Assembly: GCA_949316495.1 (NCBI GenBank)
Contig: OX439007.1
Span: forward strand, 9,390,049 to 9,454,048
Direction: 5' to 3'
Origin: Amphiduros pacificus
Taxonomy: Eukaryota; Annelida; Polychaeta; Phyllodocida; Hesionidae
Length of the DNA: 64,000 nucleotides
Position 1 is the first letter of the stretch, and every line of letters starts with the position of its first letter. The notes under the pieces were generated by a model. The model did no database searches. It worked only from the letters and a program-made list of their open reading frames with translations, and had not been told where the DNA came from. A program made the translations under genes and the position numbers. This document shows, piece after piece, positions 1 to 15,600 of this stretch.

Positions 1-337
1 ATATGCTGAAAAAAATCATGTTTATTTGATATTCATGTATTTTCATAGTTTATCTACAAGTTAATGTAAGATAGTGCAGGCAGAAAATCATTAATTTAAT
101 CATTTCTTCAACATGAAAAGGGATGATACATAGGATGGGCTCTCAAGGCCCTTTACCTTGCTGAGAATTGTTGTTATTCCCATGAGAATCCTTAGGATGC
201 ATTGGTCTTTTAAGTGTTAGACAAAAACATTTTAAGATTTTTCAAAGATTTATTATTTTAGTTATCCCAGAAAAGAATGGTAAAATTAAAAAGATGGACA
301 TATCAGTTATTTTGAGTTTCACTTTTTCATGTCAAAT

Positions 338-585
338 GCCCCGCAGGCCTTGACATAAAGAGAAAAATGTTGGTTGCCCAGTTGGGCCACCAGAGCATGT
401 GAAGTGGTTGCCCGAAGTTCTTAGGATAATGATTAGAGTAATAAAATCAAGATAGTTTGGGCCACTAAAAGACCAAAAATATGGTTGCCCAACTGGGCCA
501 CTACAACAGAGCATTCACTGGCCCAAACAGAGGATCTGGTGGCCCCGGGCCACCGGGCCAGTGCGTATGTCAAGCCCTGCCCCGG
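338..585. mobile_element. Possible short TIR (MITE-like) element
   Basis: The ends are imperfect inverted repeats: GCAGGCCTTGACATA at the left (about 343-357) and TATGTCAAGCCCTGC at the right (about 566-580). Inside are several copies of a TTGCCCA/TGGGCCA motif in both orientations, which gives a fold-back structure. No transposase is present and the target duplication is unclear. The family is unknown; it could be a decayed non-autonomous DNA transposon. Confidence 0.35.
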
Positions 586-1526
586 ATATTTGACTTATTT
601 TCACCATGGATGTCATTTTTAGCCAGAATGAATACTGTGTACTGCATTGTTGTCATTTATCATTTTATTTTGACCCTGGGGTTGATGCTATAAATAATTG
701 TAGACTCAGCAAATAAATATAAATTGGAACACTGGCTACATAAACTGTCACACATAGAGGAACAACTGTCACACATAGAGCAAAAAATGTATGATACATA
801 TATATTTTACCACTTAGTTTTATGGCAATCCAAAGACAGTTTGACCACAAAATTATGATATAATATCATAGATAAAGTGGTTGTTATGTATGTGGCTGAA
901 TAGTGCTGTCTATCGGCCAAGCTCCGCCTTCAATGTAAAGTAGTATGACGTCAGGCAGCACATTTCATTTTATTTCATTTTACCCTGTTTATCATATTGT
1001 TATCACCTCATGTTTGGTAAGTTCAGTGACTTCGGTCAGAGGCAAATATCTGCGTGGTTATAATATTGGTCACCATGAAGCGTCAGTGATGTGTTATAAA
1101 GTCACTCAGCTCACATCAGTTAGGAAACAAGAGAATTTCCATGAATTTCCATGTAATCTTTCTGGATATCATTTTCATTGCAAAGAGCAGTCTTTTTTCT
1201 ATGAAATCTTTTATCATGTCAGTTGCATTAAAGCTTTCAGACATTATCATTTTGGCCCAAACATCATCAATATGACCCTGTCATGAAATCACAAGGCTGT
1301 TCTTGCCTTGTTTTCATATGTTGCATGCAGAATGTTACGCAGTGAATCATGCATTGTTTACATGGATGCATCATTTTTTACTTTATAACAATTAGCAGCT
1401 CATCTGTCAAGCTGTCTGCTAGTCACCTCCCATTGCAAAACATTTGTGAAATGGTCTCCAAAACACATGCACAAAAACATAGATCTACATTTTACAAGTA
1501 GGTGATCAGACTACTGTCTGACTATA

Positions 1527-1748
1527 TGATGCACTGCACAGTGGTGCATTGCACTGCACAGTGATGTGATGCACTGCACAGTGATGCACTGCACAGTGAT
1601 GCACTGCACAGTGATGCACTGCAGTGATGCACTGCACAGTGATGCACTGCACAGTGATGCACTGCACAGTGATGCACTGCACAGTGATGCACTGCACAGT
1701 GATGCACTGCACAGTGATGCACTGCACAGTGATGCACTGCACAGTGAT
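1527..1748. repeat. 15-bp minisatellite in RAB21 intron
   Basis: There are about 14 copies of a 15-bp unit, TGATGCACTGCACAG, with a few irregular spacers at the left end. The unit holds the near-palindrome CACTGCACAGTG, so single strands could form serial hairpins. Short ORFs on both strands here (MHCTV-type repeats) come from the repeat and are not genes. Confidence 0.9.
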
Positions 1749-2478
1749 ACCCAAGCTTCAGATATGGCATGACTATTTGGAAAGCAAACCTCATGATCAG
1801 AGAAAGATACATTTTGGAGAGACTTTGTCAACATTGAGCCCAATGTACATATTTGTTTTTATATCAGTACCTGCTCAGGACACACCTTTCACCTGAAAAT
1901 GTAATTCCTCTTATCAAGATTTGAGCACAAGTATAATAGCTTTTGTTCACATCTCTCAAGGGCAGTTAAAACATACAAATGTAGACTGACTATGGCCAGC
2001 AAAATACATAAGAACCGAGGCAGACAGAATGCAAGTGAGGAGAGCTATATGTTTAGCTCATTCCAAGAATTGCCGGCATGAATAGGAAATAGGATACACG
2101 ACAGATTATACTCACAGGTGAAGACAAAATATAAATAGAGGATCGCCTCACCATGATAAGAATGGCACCCTTTGTCATCATATTTCATGTTTATGTTAAA
2201 TCTGGATCCTTTGATGACTGAAAAATAATCTTTGATGTTTAGCATTTATTTGGTGATTGTTGTGATTTAAGTTGTTAAATTGTCTTCAATGGATATATGT
2301 ATACCAGTATGTTGGGTGATATTTTCTTTTGTTAAAGATTTGTTTTGTCGGAGGTTGAAGTTTCATGTTACATTTATCAATGTTTATCTTTTACTCAAGA
2401 ACATTAAGAGTATTTGTGCAGTTTTTACACAAGGCATTTAAAAGCCAAAGCTTCAGGTTTGTAAATCAAATCTATTGA

Positions 2479-4102
<1,624 letters not shown>

Positions 4103-4632
4103 CTTCGATAAAAATCATCACAGAGTAAAGGAGGGTGTGCTGACAGCAAAAGGAAGAGCATCCACTGAAGGGGAAGGGGGCTGTTTGATTATTATAACAG
4201 CCTCAGACCTTTGTGACAATGATTTCTAATAACAGTGGAGTGATATGAAATATTCACGGATTAATTAGCCTGGCACATTGTGATATGATAGCTACGATAT
4301 CAGTAGGACTTCACTGGTTTGTGACAGAACATTTACACTGCAATTTATATATATATATATCAACCTTATTTTTTGTGGAAAAAGAAAGAAAAAACTATTT
4401 GCAGTAAAGATATCCCGACATAAAATGCTAAATATAGTCTAAATGGTACCTTATACTGTAGATTGTTCAGATAGAAAGAAGTGTGCATGGGCCTATGTGA
4501 TACAGCACTATAAATAGTTTCTAGAAAAAAAGACTGCACAGTGCCATTTTCAGATAAAATCTGGTCTCAAGAAGACTGATCATTGCAAAGATAAAACCAA
4601 CTCCACCATTCAGAGATAGAAGAGGTGCATTT

Positions 4633-4638
4633 AATAAA
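4633..4638 (+). terminator. Candidate RAB21 poly(A) signal (proximal)
   Basis: AATAAA lies about 530 bp after the RAB21 stop codon. Further candidates occur downstream, so the site actually used is unknown. Confidence 0.3.
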
Positions 4639-4651
4639 TGCACCAGGGGGT

Positions 4652-4793
4652 ATTGTTCTCCCTCCATGGCAACAGAGGGCACTGTTTTCTCTCCTTGGCA
4701 CCAAAGGGCACTGTTCTCCCCCCTTGGCACCAGAGGGCACTGTTTTCTCTCCTTGGCACCAGAGGACACTGTTTTCTCTCCTTGGCACTGGGA
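4652..4793. repeat. 29-bp minisatellite in RAB21 3' region
   Basis: There are about 4.8 copies of a 29-bp unit built on CTCCTTGGCACCAGAGGGCAC, probably inside the RAB21 3' UTR. Overlapping ORFs in several frames come from the repeat. Confidence 0.85.
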
Positions 4794-5209
4794 AAAGCTT
4801 TTTCTGCATCAGACAGAAAAATGGATTAAAACCAAAACATGCAGCATTTTCTCCAGAATATTCATTCCTAAACTAATAATCACTTTTTGTTGTTTTTGTT
4901 TTTTTTTACCAATCATTGGTAGTTGATCTTTGAAAAATACAATGTTGTCAGTGTAGTTATATGTATTCACCACTCTTATTTGGGTTTAAAATGTTCAAAG
5001 TATCATTAAGACAAAAGCCACTCGCAAGGCAGTTTGTTGTATATCAGTGTATCCATATTTCCTATTGTGATATGCTATCATCATGCACTTAGCTGAGTGT
5101 GGAAGGGAAGATGTATATAGAACATTCTAGAGCCTAAAATCACTCTTTATATTTAAAATAATTATTAAATATATTTCTTACATGGACTTTGTTGTATAAA
5201 AAAATCTTT

Positions 5210-5215
5210 AATAAA
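5210..5215 (+). terminator. Candidate RAB21 poly(A) signal (distal)
   Basis: AATAAA sits in an A-rich stretch about 1.1 kb after the RAB21 stop. It is an alternative to the signal at 4633. Confidence 0.3.
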
Positions 5216-8200
5216 AATGAAAAAAGACCATGTTGAAATACAACAGGCAGTTAGCAGTCCAAATATGAACACTTTTTACTGCTGTATAAAGTCAGGTCGG
5301 AGGAAATCTTCCAGCGCTCTGTTACATCACTCCTACTGCATTGGAGTCTAGATCACAGCTTTACATGAAGCAGGGGCCCTGAAGGGTGTTTCTGAGTCTA
5401 TGCTGGGATCGGGAAATTCTACTGGTTCAGATTTAAGTGAATTTTCTTCATATTGTTATTGATTTATGTTCCAGGCCAGTAGATTTTTCATATGTTCCAA
5501 CAGATCAATTTGACTTTTGAGCCCCTGGCCAAAATCCTTATGTCAAGGCTTGCATGTAATTGTAATACTTGGGTACATGAATATTCTCCATTAATTGTAA
5601 GCTTCATCATTTATATCAAGATAAAGCACATGCCCTGGATCAATCTAATATTAATCTAAGGTGAAATCACTTGCTTTCATCTTTCAATCACAAGTTAATA
5701 TGCACTTTGTTTGCACAACATCACATAGAATATGCTTAAATTTAACACAAATTCCTGTAGACGTTTTTACAAAAGAGCAGGTGATTTTGCATATGTTGTA
5801 CCACACATTAAAGATGCATACAGTACCACACATTAAAGATGCATACAGGAGATTATCTTGTACAATCGTAATCTATTCAGATATTAGCCACAAGCCAAAA
5901 ATGTTACCAGGGTATTGGAGAGTTCAGTTAAGGGACCCTTTATATTTCTGTAGGCCCTTTGCCATTCTCAATTATCAATGCCTAAATTTAGAGAAGTTGT
6001 ACAGTTCTTGTTCCGGTAAAGTTGTGTCGTTCCGGTATATACTTTTCAAAGGGGGGGGGGGGGGATGGAATGGACATTGGCAATCGGCCTATGGGCTGAT
6101 TTTCCTCAAATTTGTTCTATTTGATTTATTAATTTCAGAATTTGCAGACAGTGTGAAGTCACAGCTTATCATTTCAGGCCATGTTGTACCCCTCACCAGC
6201 TATGCAGGCCTTCATTGGTCACATAGAAACCGATTGTTAGTCAAATAAGAATCAGGACTGATTATTTAACAAAGTAAATTTTATTTATCAGAAGGCAGGA
6301 GTTGTCATACTTTGCCCACTTCCTCTTTGAGACCACAATAACAGGTATATAGAACCCCATTGCCACTAATTAAGGGTGCTGCCATTGGGGTGAAATGTCA
6401 ATTATTAGAACATTCTCTGCTCTTAGAATTTGCAGTAAATTATTGTAAATATCTTTGACTATGTTATAAATATATTTAACATAAGATGAGTTCTTATTGC
6501 AGAAAATGAATGTTATTAATCAATATTTAATGTTACTTGAGAATAAAAGGGTTGTAAAGACTTGGAAGAATGTAAACATATGGTTCGTATTCATGAAATA
6601 CCACAGTGACGAGGTTACACATTTGTCTTTTTTGTCAGTAAATCAAGGAAAATTAGGCCTGAAAACAAAAATGAACCTAGGGTCTGGTTATGACAAAATT
6701 CAAATTTCCGTAACCAGCAGGATTTTTTGCTTTTAAAATCTTTTCTCAAGTTTGAACTTTTAAAAAAAAGGGATAAATTCCGAACAAGTGCATCAGGCAT
6801 GTGTTTAATGTTTTTATCCTCAGACATGCCTGTTTTTGCATTAATATCTTATACAATGAGCTTCTGAAGAGACATTTCTTGACAAATATACTTGATATCC
6901 AAAGCATGACAAATTCAGCACAAGTTGTAAGTAATATTTGGAGGAGGGTGGGGGGTAGGGGAAAGAATTTTTATAATATAGAGAAATGCACTATAGAAAA
7001 ACATACTGTTTTTGAGTTGGGTTGCTTGTAGTAGAGTATTGATGGACATAAATATATTATTTTAATGCCAACGCCTTTTCCCACAAATTTTCACCTTATA
7101 TCAGTATGGTGCTTACAAATATATGTCAATAATAAGGTGGGCAAATAGTCAAATAGTTTGATTCCTTTAATGGATGTACAAGGAAGACCAGAGATAAACA
7201 AATGTGTGGAATTGTGTAAAGTTACAATTATCAACTGGGAGATATTTCAATAGTTTGCCTACTTTTTCTGAAATATTTTGTAAATGATTCAACCCTCCAA
7301 GTATTTCTCATATTCTGTCCTTGGCAAATCCACTTTGAAAGTTGCCATCTTATACTTGTTAATAGCATACAGTTTCAATATTACCTCATAATTGAAATAT
7401 ATTCTGTGAAAACTATTTCTCTGTGAATGTCCTTGCAAAGGACAGAACAGTATTTTTACCAAATAAGTATGTGATTGGGTATGATTGATACTGTCTAAGT
7501 GTCTATATTGTCTTCAGTGTAAATGTTTGTAAATTTCTCATTGTAAAATAAATACAGTGCTGCCCCACAGTGACAATTTCCTTGTGTATTTTGGTATATC
7601 CTGCTTTATACATCCCAACATGCATTGGGAATGTTTGAGATGCTTTGCTATGAGGAGTAGGTATGAATATTTTCAACAATAAAAAATAATGGATGTTATA
7701 TAAAGAGCACTGAATCATAAAAAAATAAAGTTTAAATATTTGACAAATTGCGTTGTTTTTATATTAATAAGTAAATACATTTTTCTTGTATTAAATAGTT
7801 ACAATAATTTCTGTGGTGTTGACAGAAAGGTCAGCTTGAATATGTTGGATCTTTTAGTTCAGATTTGAAGAGAAGAAGAAAACCACATGGACAATTTTAA
7901 GGTAACATTTATTCACAATGAAGGAAATTGCATACATACTTATATACACATATTTCTAAGTACCACTGGTTGAACAGACTGAATGGAGCCCCAGAGTCTG
8001 GTCCCGGGAAACCCTGTACATTCTGACATAAACAGGGGAGTCCGACATATTACATGCCCGAAATAGGATTCTGATTGGTGTTGGACAGTTTTAGCAACCG
8101 ACTTATAGACACAAGAGTTCTTGAATTGGGTTCTTGTATTCCCCCACAGAGCCCCAGGGTTCAGGGATGGGGGTCAGGATATCAGGCAGCACAGTATTCA

Positions 8201-9127
8201 TTATCCAGATTTGCTATATGAAGATCTTGCATATCTTGAGAAAATAATAGGGCATTTTTTTTTAATATAAATCTTTTGTTGTGAATTTTATTTGTTATGC
8301 AATGCCAGGAGAAAAAAGTGAATGTCTTGTGCATTATTTTTTTGAAATAAAAATGAAAAGTTATCCTACAACTCAGCATTTCAATAACAGAGAACTTCCA
8401 TGTGGAAATTGCTTTGATAAAGATCATGATGTTTCAAACAAACAAAAATATTCTTGGATTTAACTCAGTTTTCAAATATATATTATACATATGTATAGTT
8501 AATATTAGGTATGTATAAGTTTTAACACAAAATTTCCTTTTCAAATGATTATCAATATTTTGAAATTAAATAAACCACAAATTACTGTTAAGCAGCCAAG
8601 ATAGACACTAAAATTATGTAATTATGGTGCAATCTTTATAAAACATGTTTAATGTCAGATCAAGTGGCCTTCAAATATATCAGACTAAGCAAATATTTGA
8701 AAGAAATTTCTATTTTTACGCAGGAAGTTCATGTCAATGATTCTTCCAGACTCTACAGTAAGCACAAACTCGGTAATGACTGCTATGAATGATATATTTA
8801 GAAGACTAACAAAATTTGGTGCTGAGAGACAAAATGTTGTTAAAGGATTGAGCTATCACTTCGACCTACCTAAAACAAAAGATTTTTTATGAAATCTGAC
8901 AGTTTTTTTAAATGGTCCTTCACAATTTGAAGTGAAATCAATCGAGCTATGAAGATGTATTACTAGGGCAAGGAACCCCTATAACATGACATCCTGGTAT
9001 TTGTTATGCCCAGGATCACCATATTTTTCATCTCTGGTAAAGATTGTTTTTTTATTCAATAGTCTAATATTTGTAATCAGGCATGAGACATTTTTACCAT
9101 ATAATGTAGATATCACAAAAAATAACA

Positions 9128-9133
9128 TTTATT
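9128..9133 (-). terminator. Candidate CLYBL poly(A) signal
   Basis: TTTATT on the + strand reads AATAAA on the - strand, about 390 bp after the CLYBL stop codon. A second candidate lies at 9051-9056. Which one is used cannot be told from sequence. Confidence 0.35.
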
Positions 9134-9519
9134 TAACACAGGAAGACTAATGAGGCAAAGTTGGCCTATTTAGAATGCAATATGATATCAATTGTTTGCT
9201 ATCAACCAAATACATACCTCCACAAGTAAGCTGTACACTTATAGTGTAGAAAATAGGCACATCATCCATTCAAAGCATATCTCTATACAGGAAGTTACAT
9301 TTTTTCACTATAATTTATCGCTCAGTACATTCCAGCAGGTTTCTTTCTTTCAATATTGATTATATCCTGAAGATGGTTTTGTCAGATTTCAAACTCCTCA
9401 ATGAGGTTTGTGTCAGTTTAATAGCGTTGTAAACTGTACACACCTTTCAAATTTAATCAAGCTTCTTATTAACACAGAGACTGGCATGAACTAGCAATGT
9501 TTTTTCTTGGGGAAGTTGG

Positions 9520-9624
9520 TCATTTTGAGACCTTGGAGTTTATTCCTTCCAGTAGCTGAACAATGTTTTTAGCCTGAAGTAACAGAGGCATATCAATCAT
9601 ATTCCCACGGAATGTGAAAGCTCC
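9520..9624 (-). CDS. CLYBL coding exon 6 (C-terminus)
   Basis: It encodes GAFTFRGNMIDMPLLLQAK and then NIVQLLEGINSKVSK and TGA. It carries the catalytic-Asp region MIDMPL. The acceptor is at 9625-9626 and the exon starts in phase 0. Confidence 0.93.
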   Translation of the reverse strand, partial: GAFTFRGNMIDMPLLLQAKNIVQLLEGINSKVSK

Positions 9625-12600
9625 CTGAAACATTAAACAAGCAACATCACCTAAAATACCAAATTATCTGCTGTAAATAATACTCAAATAGCTTGCAATA
9701 TATTGAAGTGTCACACATCGAGATGTATCTATTTAATAAATGTTTTTTGGTTTTAATTCTAAAATTTCACATATTCTATTGAAAAGAGTTTAATTTAATA
9801 AAAAATGTTTTCTTTTTATTTGATATACAGCCCTGTCTATATCTTCCAAACAGCATAAAAAAACAATCAATTTTACCATTTTTACTGACTATATCATCCA
9901 ATAAGCTCCAAGTAAAAGTGAACATTTATTCCTAAGAATCAATAAAGAAGGCCATTCCCCTTTACCTTTCCTGAATGTTGGTGTTCATCAAAGGCTTGTA
10001 TGAGCTGTGTGGCCCACTCTATCCTGGCAGGGCTAGGTGTGAAACACTCCTGCACTACCGCCACCTGGCTTGGGTGGATCACCTGCTTGCCCGTGAACCC
10101 CATACCTGCACCCTGTATGCACTGCCGACGCAACGAGTCCAAGTCTGACATAAACCACACGATAATATTCATACATTTATTATGCAATATACAGTCAAAC
10201 AGTTGACATTATTGTGTATTATGCATGACCATTATCTGCGTTACTTTCAAGGACAGGGATAAGGTAAAGCAATTAACATTTAAACACCAGTAATGTTCCA
10301 AGGCTCCAATCAAGCTGGCTGTGATAGCCAGGGGATGGTGACTGCAGAACACTAAAACAACAGCGTGCTGGAGCAGGAGCAGATGGTTTGTATCATATTG
10401 CATGAAATTGCCAAGAATTTTAAAAGAGACTTGATTTTGTGTCATGTTGATCATTCACACAATCTTACCTTGGTGTATATTACTTGATGTGTATATGATG
10501 ATCATTCACACAATCTTACCTTGTTGTATATTTCTTGATGTATATATGATGATCATTCACGCAATCTTACCTTGATGTATATTACTTGATGTGTATATGA
10601 TCATTCACCCATTCTTACCTTTGTAGTTTATGTGTACGATATCTATGGCCTGGATTTTGAAGGCTTTTGCTGTGACGATGACCTTCTGCCTGGCATAGAG
10701 CACTTCCTCAGCGCCCTCTGTCCTGGTCGCACCTTAGAATCAAACCCATCATATTAATCACCAGTTAATGCCCAAACACAGTCACACATTTAAGTAGAAA
10801 AGGCTAGAATCCTGTAGGCGAGGTTGACAACGTTCCCAGTCCAGGGCCAATACCAACAATGGTTTTGATCGGTAATGATCTCATCAGTTGGATGGGGACA
10901 GTCAAACGAGACAGCTTTAAGTTTGATATTGTGAACTATCCCTTTGTGAAGGATTCAAACATTCCAGAAAAGCCTGCCTATGGAGTTTATGCCTCTAGAC
11001 TCATCAGCATTGCTCGCGCATGTGACTCATTCAAAGACTTTAAGGATAGACATGAATTTCTGTGTTTGAAGCTGATGAGACAGGGCTTTCATTATAAATC
11101 ATTAGTGAAACAGCTACACAAAACTAAGCATAAACACAGAGATCTCTTTGCTAAATACCAGTCAGTCATTGAAGTTCCTTTGCCCATCAACATCTCAAAT
11201 CAACGGCATGTTACATTACGCTGATACTCATCTCACTGTATTCCTTCATTTTCATCCCTTCATTTTATCACTAGTGGAATCCTGCTTAAGATCGCGAGGG
11301 GGCGTATTTTCCTACTATGAAGGTGTACGAGTAATGTTCCAGCATGCATGCCATTGATCTGTGTTTTCAGATCATGTGTTGGTGCATGAAGCCTACACCC
11401 TGCTAGTTATAATCATCTGTTTGGTTCATTTTCATACAGTTTTATTTACTTCCATTGCTTGCTTATACATTCTCATGTTATCATACTAGTCTTGTTAAAT
11501 TTGTTTCTGTTAGTCATTCCAGTTGTTAAACATAGCATACATTTAGTACACACAATTTCCCTATAGTATTCAACAATCTGAGACAGTATAATTACAATTT
11601 GGGGTCAAGGTGATGCAGTGAAGGTGTTTTAATATAAGATACCTATTAGGCTGAAGACCTATGGGCTGTGCTGACCATTGTTTTGTTGTAATGTCTATTA
11701 TCATTTACTGGAAATGCCTGAAAAGTACTTGATAAATGATCATTTTAAGTGTTTACTTAACTTTGCAGGTCAAATACATTTATAGTATTGAACAAAACAG
11801 AGGAACTCCACAAGCGGGTGACATAGTGAACCTAACTCCCACAATCCTTTGCAAGAGAAGTCTCAGAATGAGGTTACATTTAGACTGCCAGAATGAGGCA
11901 CTGGATGTTCCAGTTCTATACGCATGTAAGAAACAATTCACTGTTTACTTTTGTATTTTTGAAAAATTATAAAAAAATCTAAACTTCATGGCAAATGGCA
12001 AAAAATAGGATTCATAAAACTAAATACTAAACAATACTAAATTATATATACAAATGGCTTAGTCCTCCTGTAGTTTCCATGGAGAGGATCAAGTCTGACA
12101 GACAGACAGAATGACAGAAAATTCCCCCACCACTGCATTAGCCATGTTGACAAAGTCAGCACAGCTAAAATAGAAATATTTCTTTACATTCAAGAATTTT
12201 TTGTTGCTATTTTGATCACATCAGCATCTGAACTTACCAATATCAGCAGTGTAATCATCTGATCCAAAAACTATTCCATCCAGCCTGAATGGTAACTGCT
12301 GGCCGAGGTTTTTGGCTTGCTTGCAGATGTCTATTATATTAATAAGGCCTATGGCACTCTCAATAAAGATAACAAGCCGTAACTTGTTATCCATGTCTAT
12401 TTTTTTGCCGATCAACTTCTGAAATTTACTGGCAAACTGCAAAATAGATAGAAACAATCACTGTAGGAGAGGAATGGCCATCAATGCATTAATGGTAATG
12501 TGTTACCATAATCTTTTCTCAGTATCTTGGATATCAAAGATTGCTGATGTGAGGAAATGTTAATATGACTTCAAACTTTGAGTTTGTCTGATCTGTTTCA

Positions 12601-15600
12601 TCTAGAAAGTTTAAATACAGATTCCCTGTAAACCTGATGTCACTCAAACATTCTATGTCCTCTGATGTCACTCAAACATTCTATGTCCTCTGATGTCACT
12701 CACCCAGTCTATGTCCTCTGATGTCACTCACCCAGTCTATGTCCTCTGATGTCACTCACCCAGTCTATGTCCTCTGATGTCACTCACCCAGTCTATGTCC
12801 TCTGACGTCACTCACCCAGTCTATGTCCTCTGATGTCACTCACCCAGTCTATGTCCTCTGATGTCACTCACCCAGTCTATGTCCTCTGATGTCACTCACC
12901 CAGTCTATGTCCTCTGATGTCACTCACCCAGTCTATGTCCTCTGACGTCACTCACCCAGTCTATGTCCTCTGACGTCACTCACCAAGTCTATGTCCTCTG
13001 ATGTCACTCACCCAGTCTATGTCCTCTGATGTCACTCACCCAGTCTATGTCCTCTGATGTCACTCACCCTGTCTATGTCCTCTGATGTCACTCTCCCAGT
13101 CTATGTCCTCTGATGTCTCTCACCCAGTCTATGTCCTCTGATGTCACTCACCCAGTCTATGTCCTCTGATGTCACTCACCCAGTCTATGTCCTCTGATGT
13201 CACTCACCCAGTCTATGGCCTCTGATGTCACTCACCAAGTCTATGTCCTCTGATGTCACTCACCCAGTCTATGTCCTCTGATGTCACTCACCCAGTCTAT
13301 GTCCTCTGATGTCACTCACCGAGTCTATGTCCTCTGATGTCACTCACCCAGTCTATGGCCTCTGATGTCTCTCACCAAGTCTATGTCCTCTGATGTCACT
13401 CACCCAGTCTATGTCCTCTGATGTCACTCACCGAGTCTATGTCCTCTGATGTCACTCACCCAGTCTATGTCCTCTGATGTCACTCACCCAGTCTATGTCC
13501 TCTGATGTCACTCACCCAGTCTATGTCCTCTGATGTCACTCACCCAGTCTATGTCCTCTGATGTCACTCACCCAGTCTATGTCCTCTGATGTCACTCACC
13601 CAGTCTATGTCCTCTGATGTCACTCACCCAGTCTATGTCCTCTGATGTCACTCACCCAGTCTATGTCCTCTGATGTCACTCACCCAGTCTATGTCCTCTG
13701 ACGTCACTCACCCAGTCTATGTCCTCTGATGTCACTCACCCAGTCTATGTCCTCTGACGTCACTCACCCAGTCTATGTCCTCTGATGTCACTCACCCAGT
13801 CTATGTCCTCTGATGTCACTCACCCAGTCTATGTCCTCTGATGTCACTCACCCAGTCTATGTCCTCTGATGTCACTCACCCAGTCTATGTCCTCTGATGT
13901 CACTCACCCAGTCTATGTCCTCTGATGTCACTCACCCAGTCTATGTCCTCTGATGTCACTCACCCAGTCTATGTCCTCTGATGTCACTCACCCAGTCTAT
14001 GTCCTCTGATGTCACTCACCCAGTCTATGTCCTCTGAGGTCACTCACCCAGTCTATGTCCTCTGATGTCACTCACCCAGTCTATGTCCTCTGATGTCACT
14101 CACCCAGTCTATGTCCTCTGATGTCACTCACCCAGTCTATCTGATGTCACTCACCCAGTCTATGTCCTCTGATGTCACTCACCCAGTCTATGTCCTCTGA
14201 TGTCACTCACCGAGTCTATGTCCTCTGATGTCACTCACCGAGTCTATGTCCTCTGATGTCACTCACCCAGTCTATGTCCTCTGATGCCACTCACCCAGTC
14301 TATGTCCTCTGATGTCACTCACCCAGTCTATGTCCTCTGATGTCACTCACCCAGTCTATGTCCTCTGATGTCACTCACCCAGTCTATGTCCTCTGATGTC
14401 ACTCACCCAGTCTATGTCCTCTGATGTCACTCACCCAGTCTATGTCCTCTGATGTCACTCACCCAGTCTATGTCCTCTGATGTCACTCACCCAGTCTATG
14501 TCCTCTGATGTCACTCACCCAGTCTATGTCCTCTGATGTGACTCACCCAGTCTATGTCCTCTGATGTCACTCACCGAGTCTATGTCCTCTGATGTCACTC
14601 ACCGAGTCTATGTCCTCTGATGTCACTCACCCAGTCTATGTCCTCTGATGCCACTCACCCAGTCTATGTCCTCTGATGTCACTCACCCAGTCTATGTCCT
14701 CTGATGTCACTCACCCAGTCTATGTCCTCTGATGTCACTCACCCAGTCTATGTCCTCTGACGTCACTCACCAGTCTATGTCCTCTGACGTCACTCACCAG
14801 TCTATGTCCTCTGATGTCACTCACCCAGTCTATGTCCTCTGATGTCACTCACCCAGTCTATGTCCTCTGACGTCACTCACCAGTCTATGTCCTCTGATGT
14901 CACTCACCCAGTCTATGTCCTCTGATGTCACTCACCAGTCTATGTCCTCTGATGTCACTCACCCAGTCTATGTCCTCTGATGTCACTCACCCAGTCTATG
15001 TCCTCTGATGTCACTCACCCAGTCTATGTCCTCTGATGTCACTCACCCAGTCTATGTCCTCTGATGTCACTCACCCAGTCTATGTCCTCTGATGTCACTC
15101 ACCCAGTCTATGTCCTCTGATGTCACTCACCCAGTCTATGTCCTCTGATGTCACTCACCCAGTCTATGTCCTCTGATGTCACTCACCCAGTCTATGTCCT
15201 CTGATGTCACTCACCCAGTCTATGTCCTGTGATGTCACTCACCCAGTCTATGTCCTCTGATGTCACTCACCAAGTCTATGTCCTGTGATGTCACTCACCC
15301 AGTCTATGTCCTCTGATGCCACTCACCCAGTCTATGTCCTCTGATGTCACTCACCCAGTCTATGTCCTCTGATGTCACTCACCCAGTCTATGTCCTCTGA
15401 TGTCACTCACCCAGTCTATGTCCTCTGATGTCACTCACCCAGTCTATGTCCTCTGATGTCACTCACCCAGTCTATGTCCTCTGATGTCACTCACCCAGTC
15501 TATGTCCTCTGATGTCACTCACCCAGTCTATGTCCTCTGATGTCACTCACCCAGTCTATGTCCTCCGGTTCCTCCACTTTAGGCAGCATGATGGCACTTG

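Larger units (their letters stand above)
4103..9519. other. RAB21 3' UTR and convergent RAB21/CLYBL interval
   Basis: No credible coding exon was found on either strand. The RAB21 3' UTR occupies the left part and the CLYBL 3' UTR (- strand) the right end. Candidate + strand polyadenylation signals are AATAAA at 4633-4638, 5210-5215 and 7724-7729. A run of about 12 G lies at 6051-6063. The longest ORF (195 codons, 5661-6248) matches nothing I recognise and spans AT-rich and poly-G sequence, so it is probably chance. Confidence 0.6.

Noticed and set aside
5661-6248. 195-codon ORF after RAB21
   Set aside because: Composition is that of AT-rich non-coding DNA, it runs through a poly-G tract, and no family resemblance was seen.
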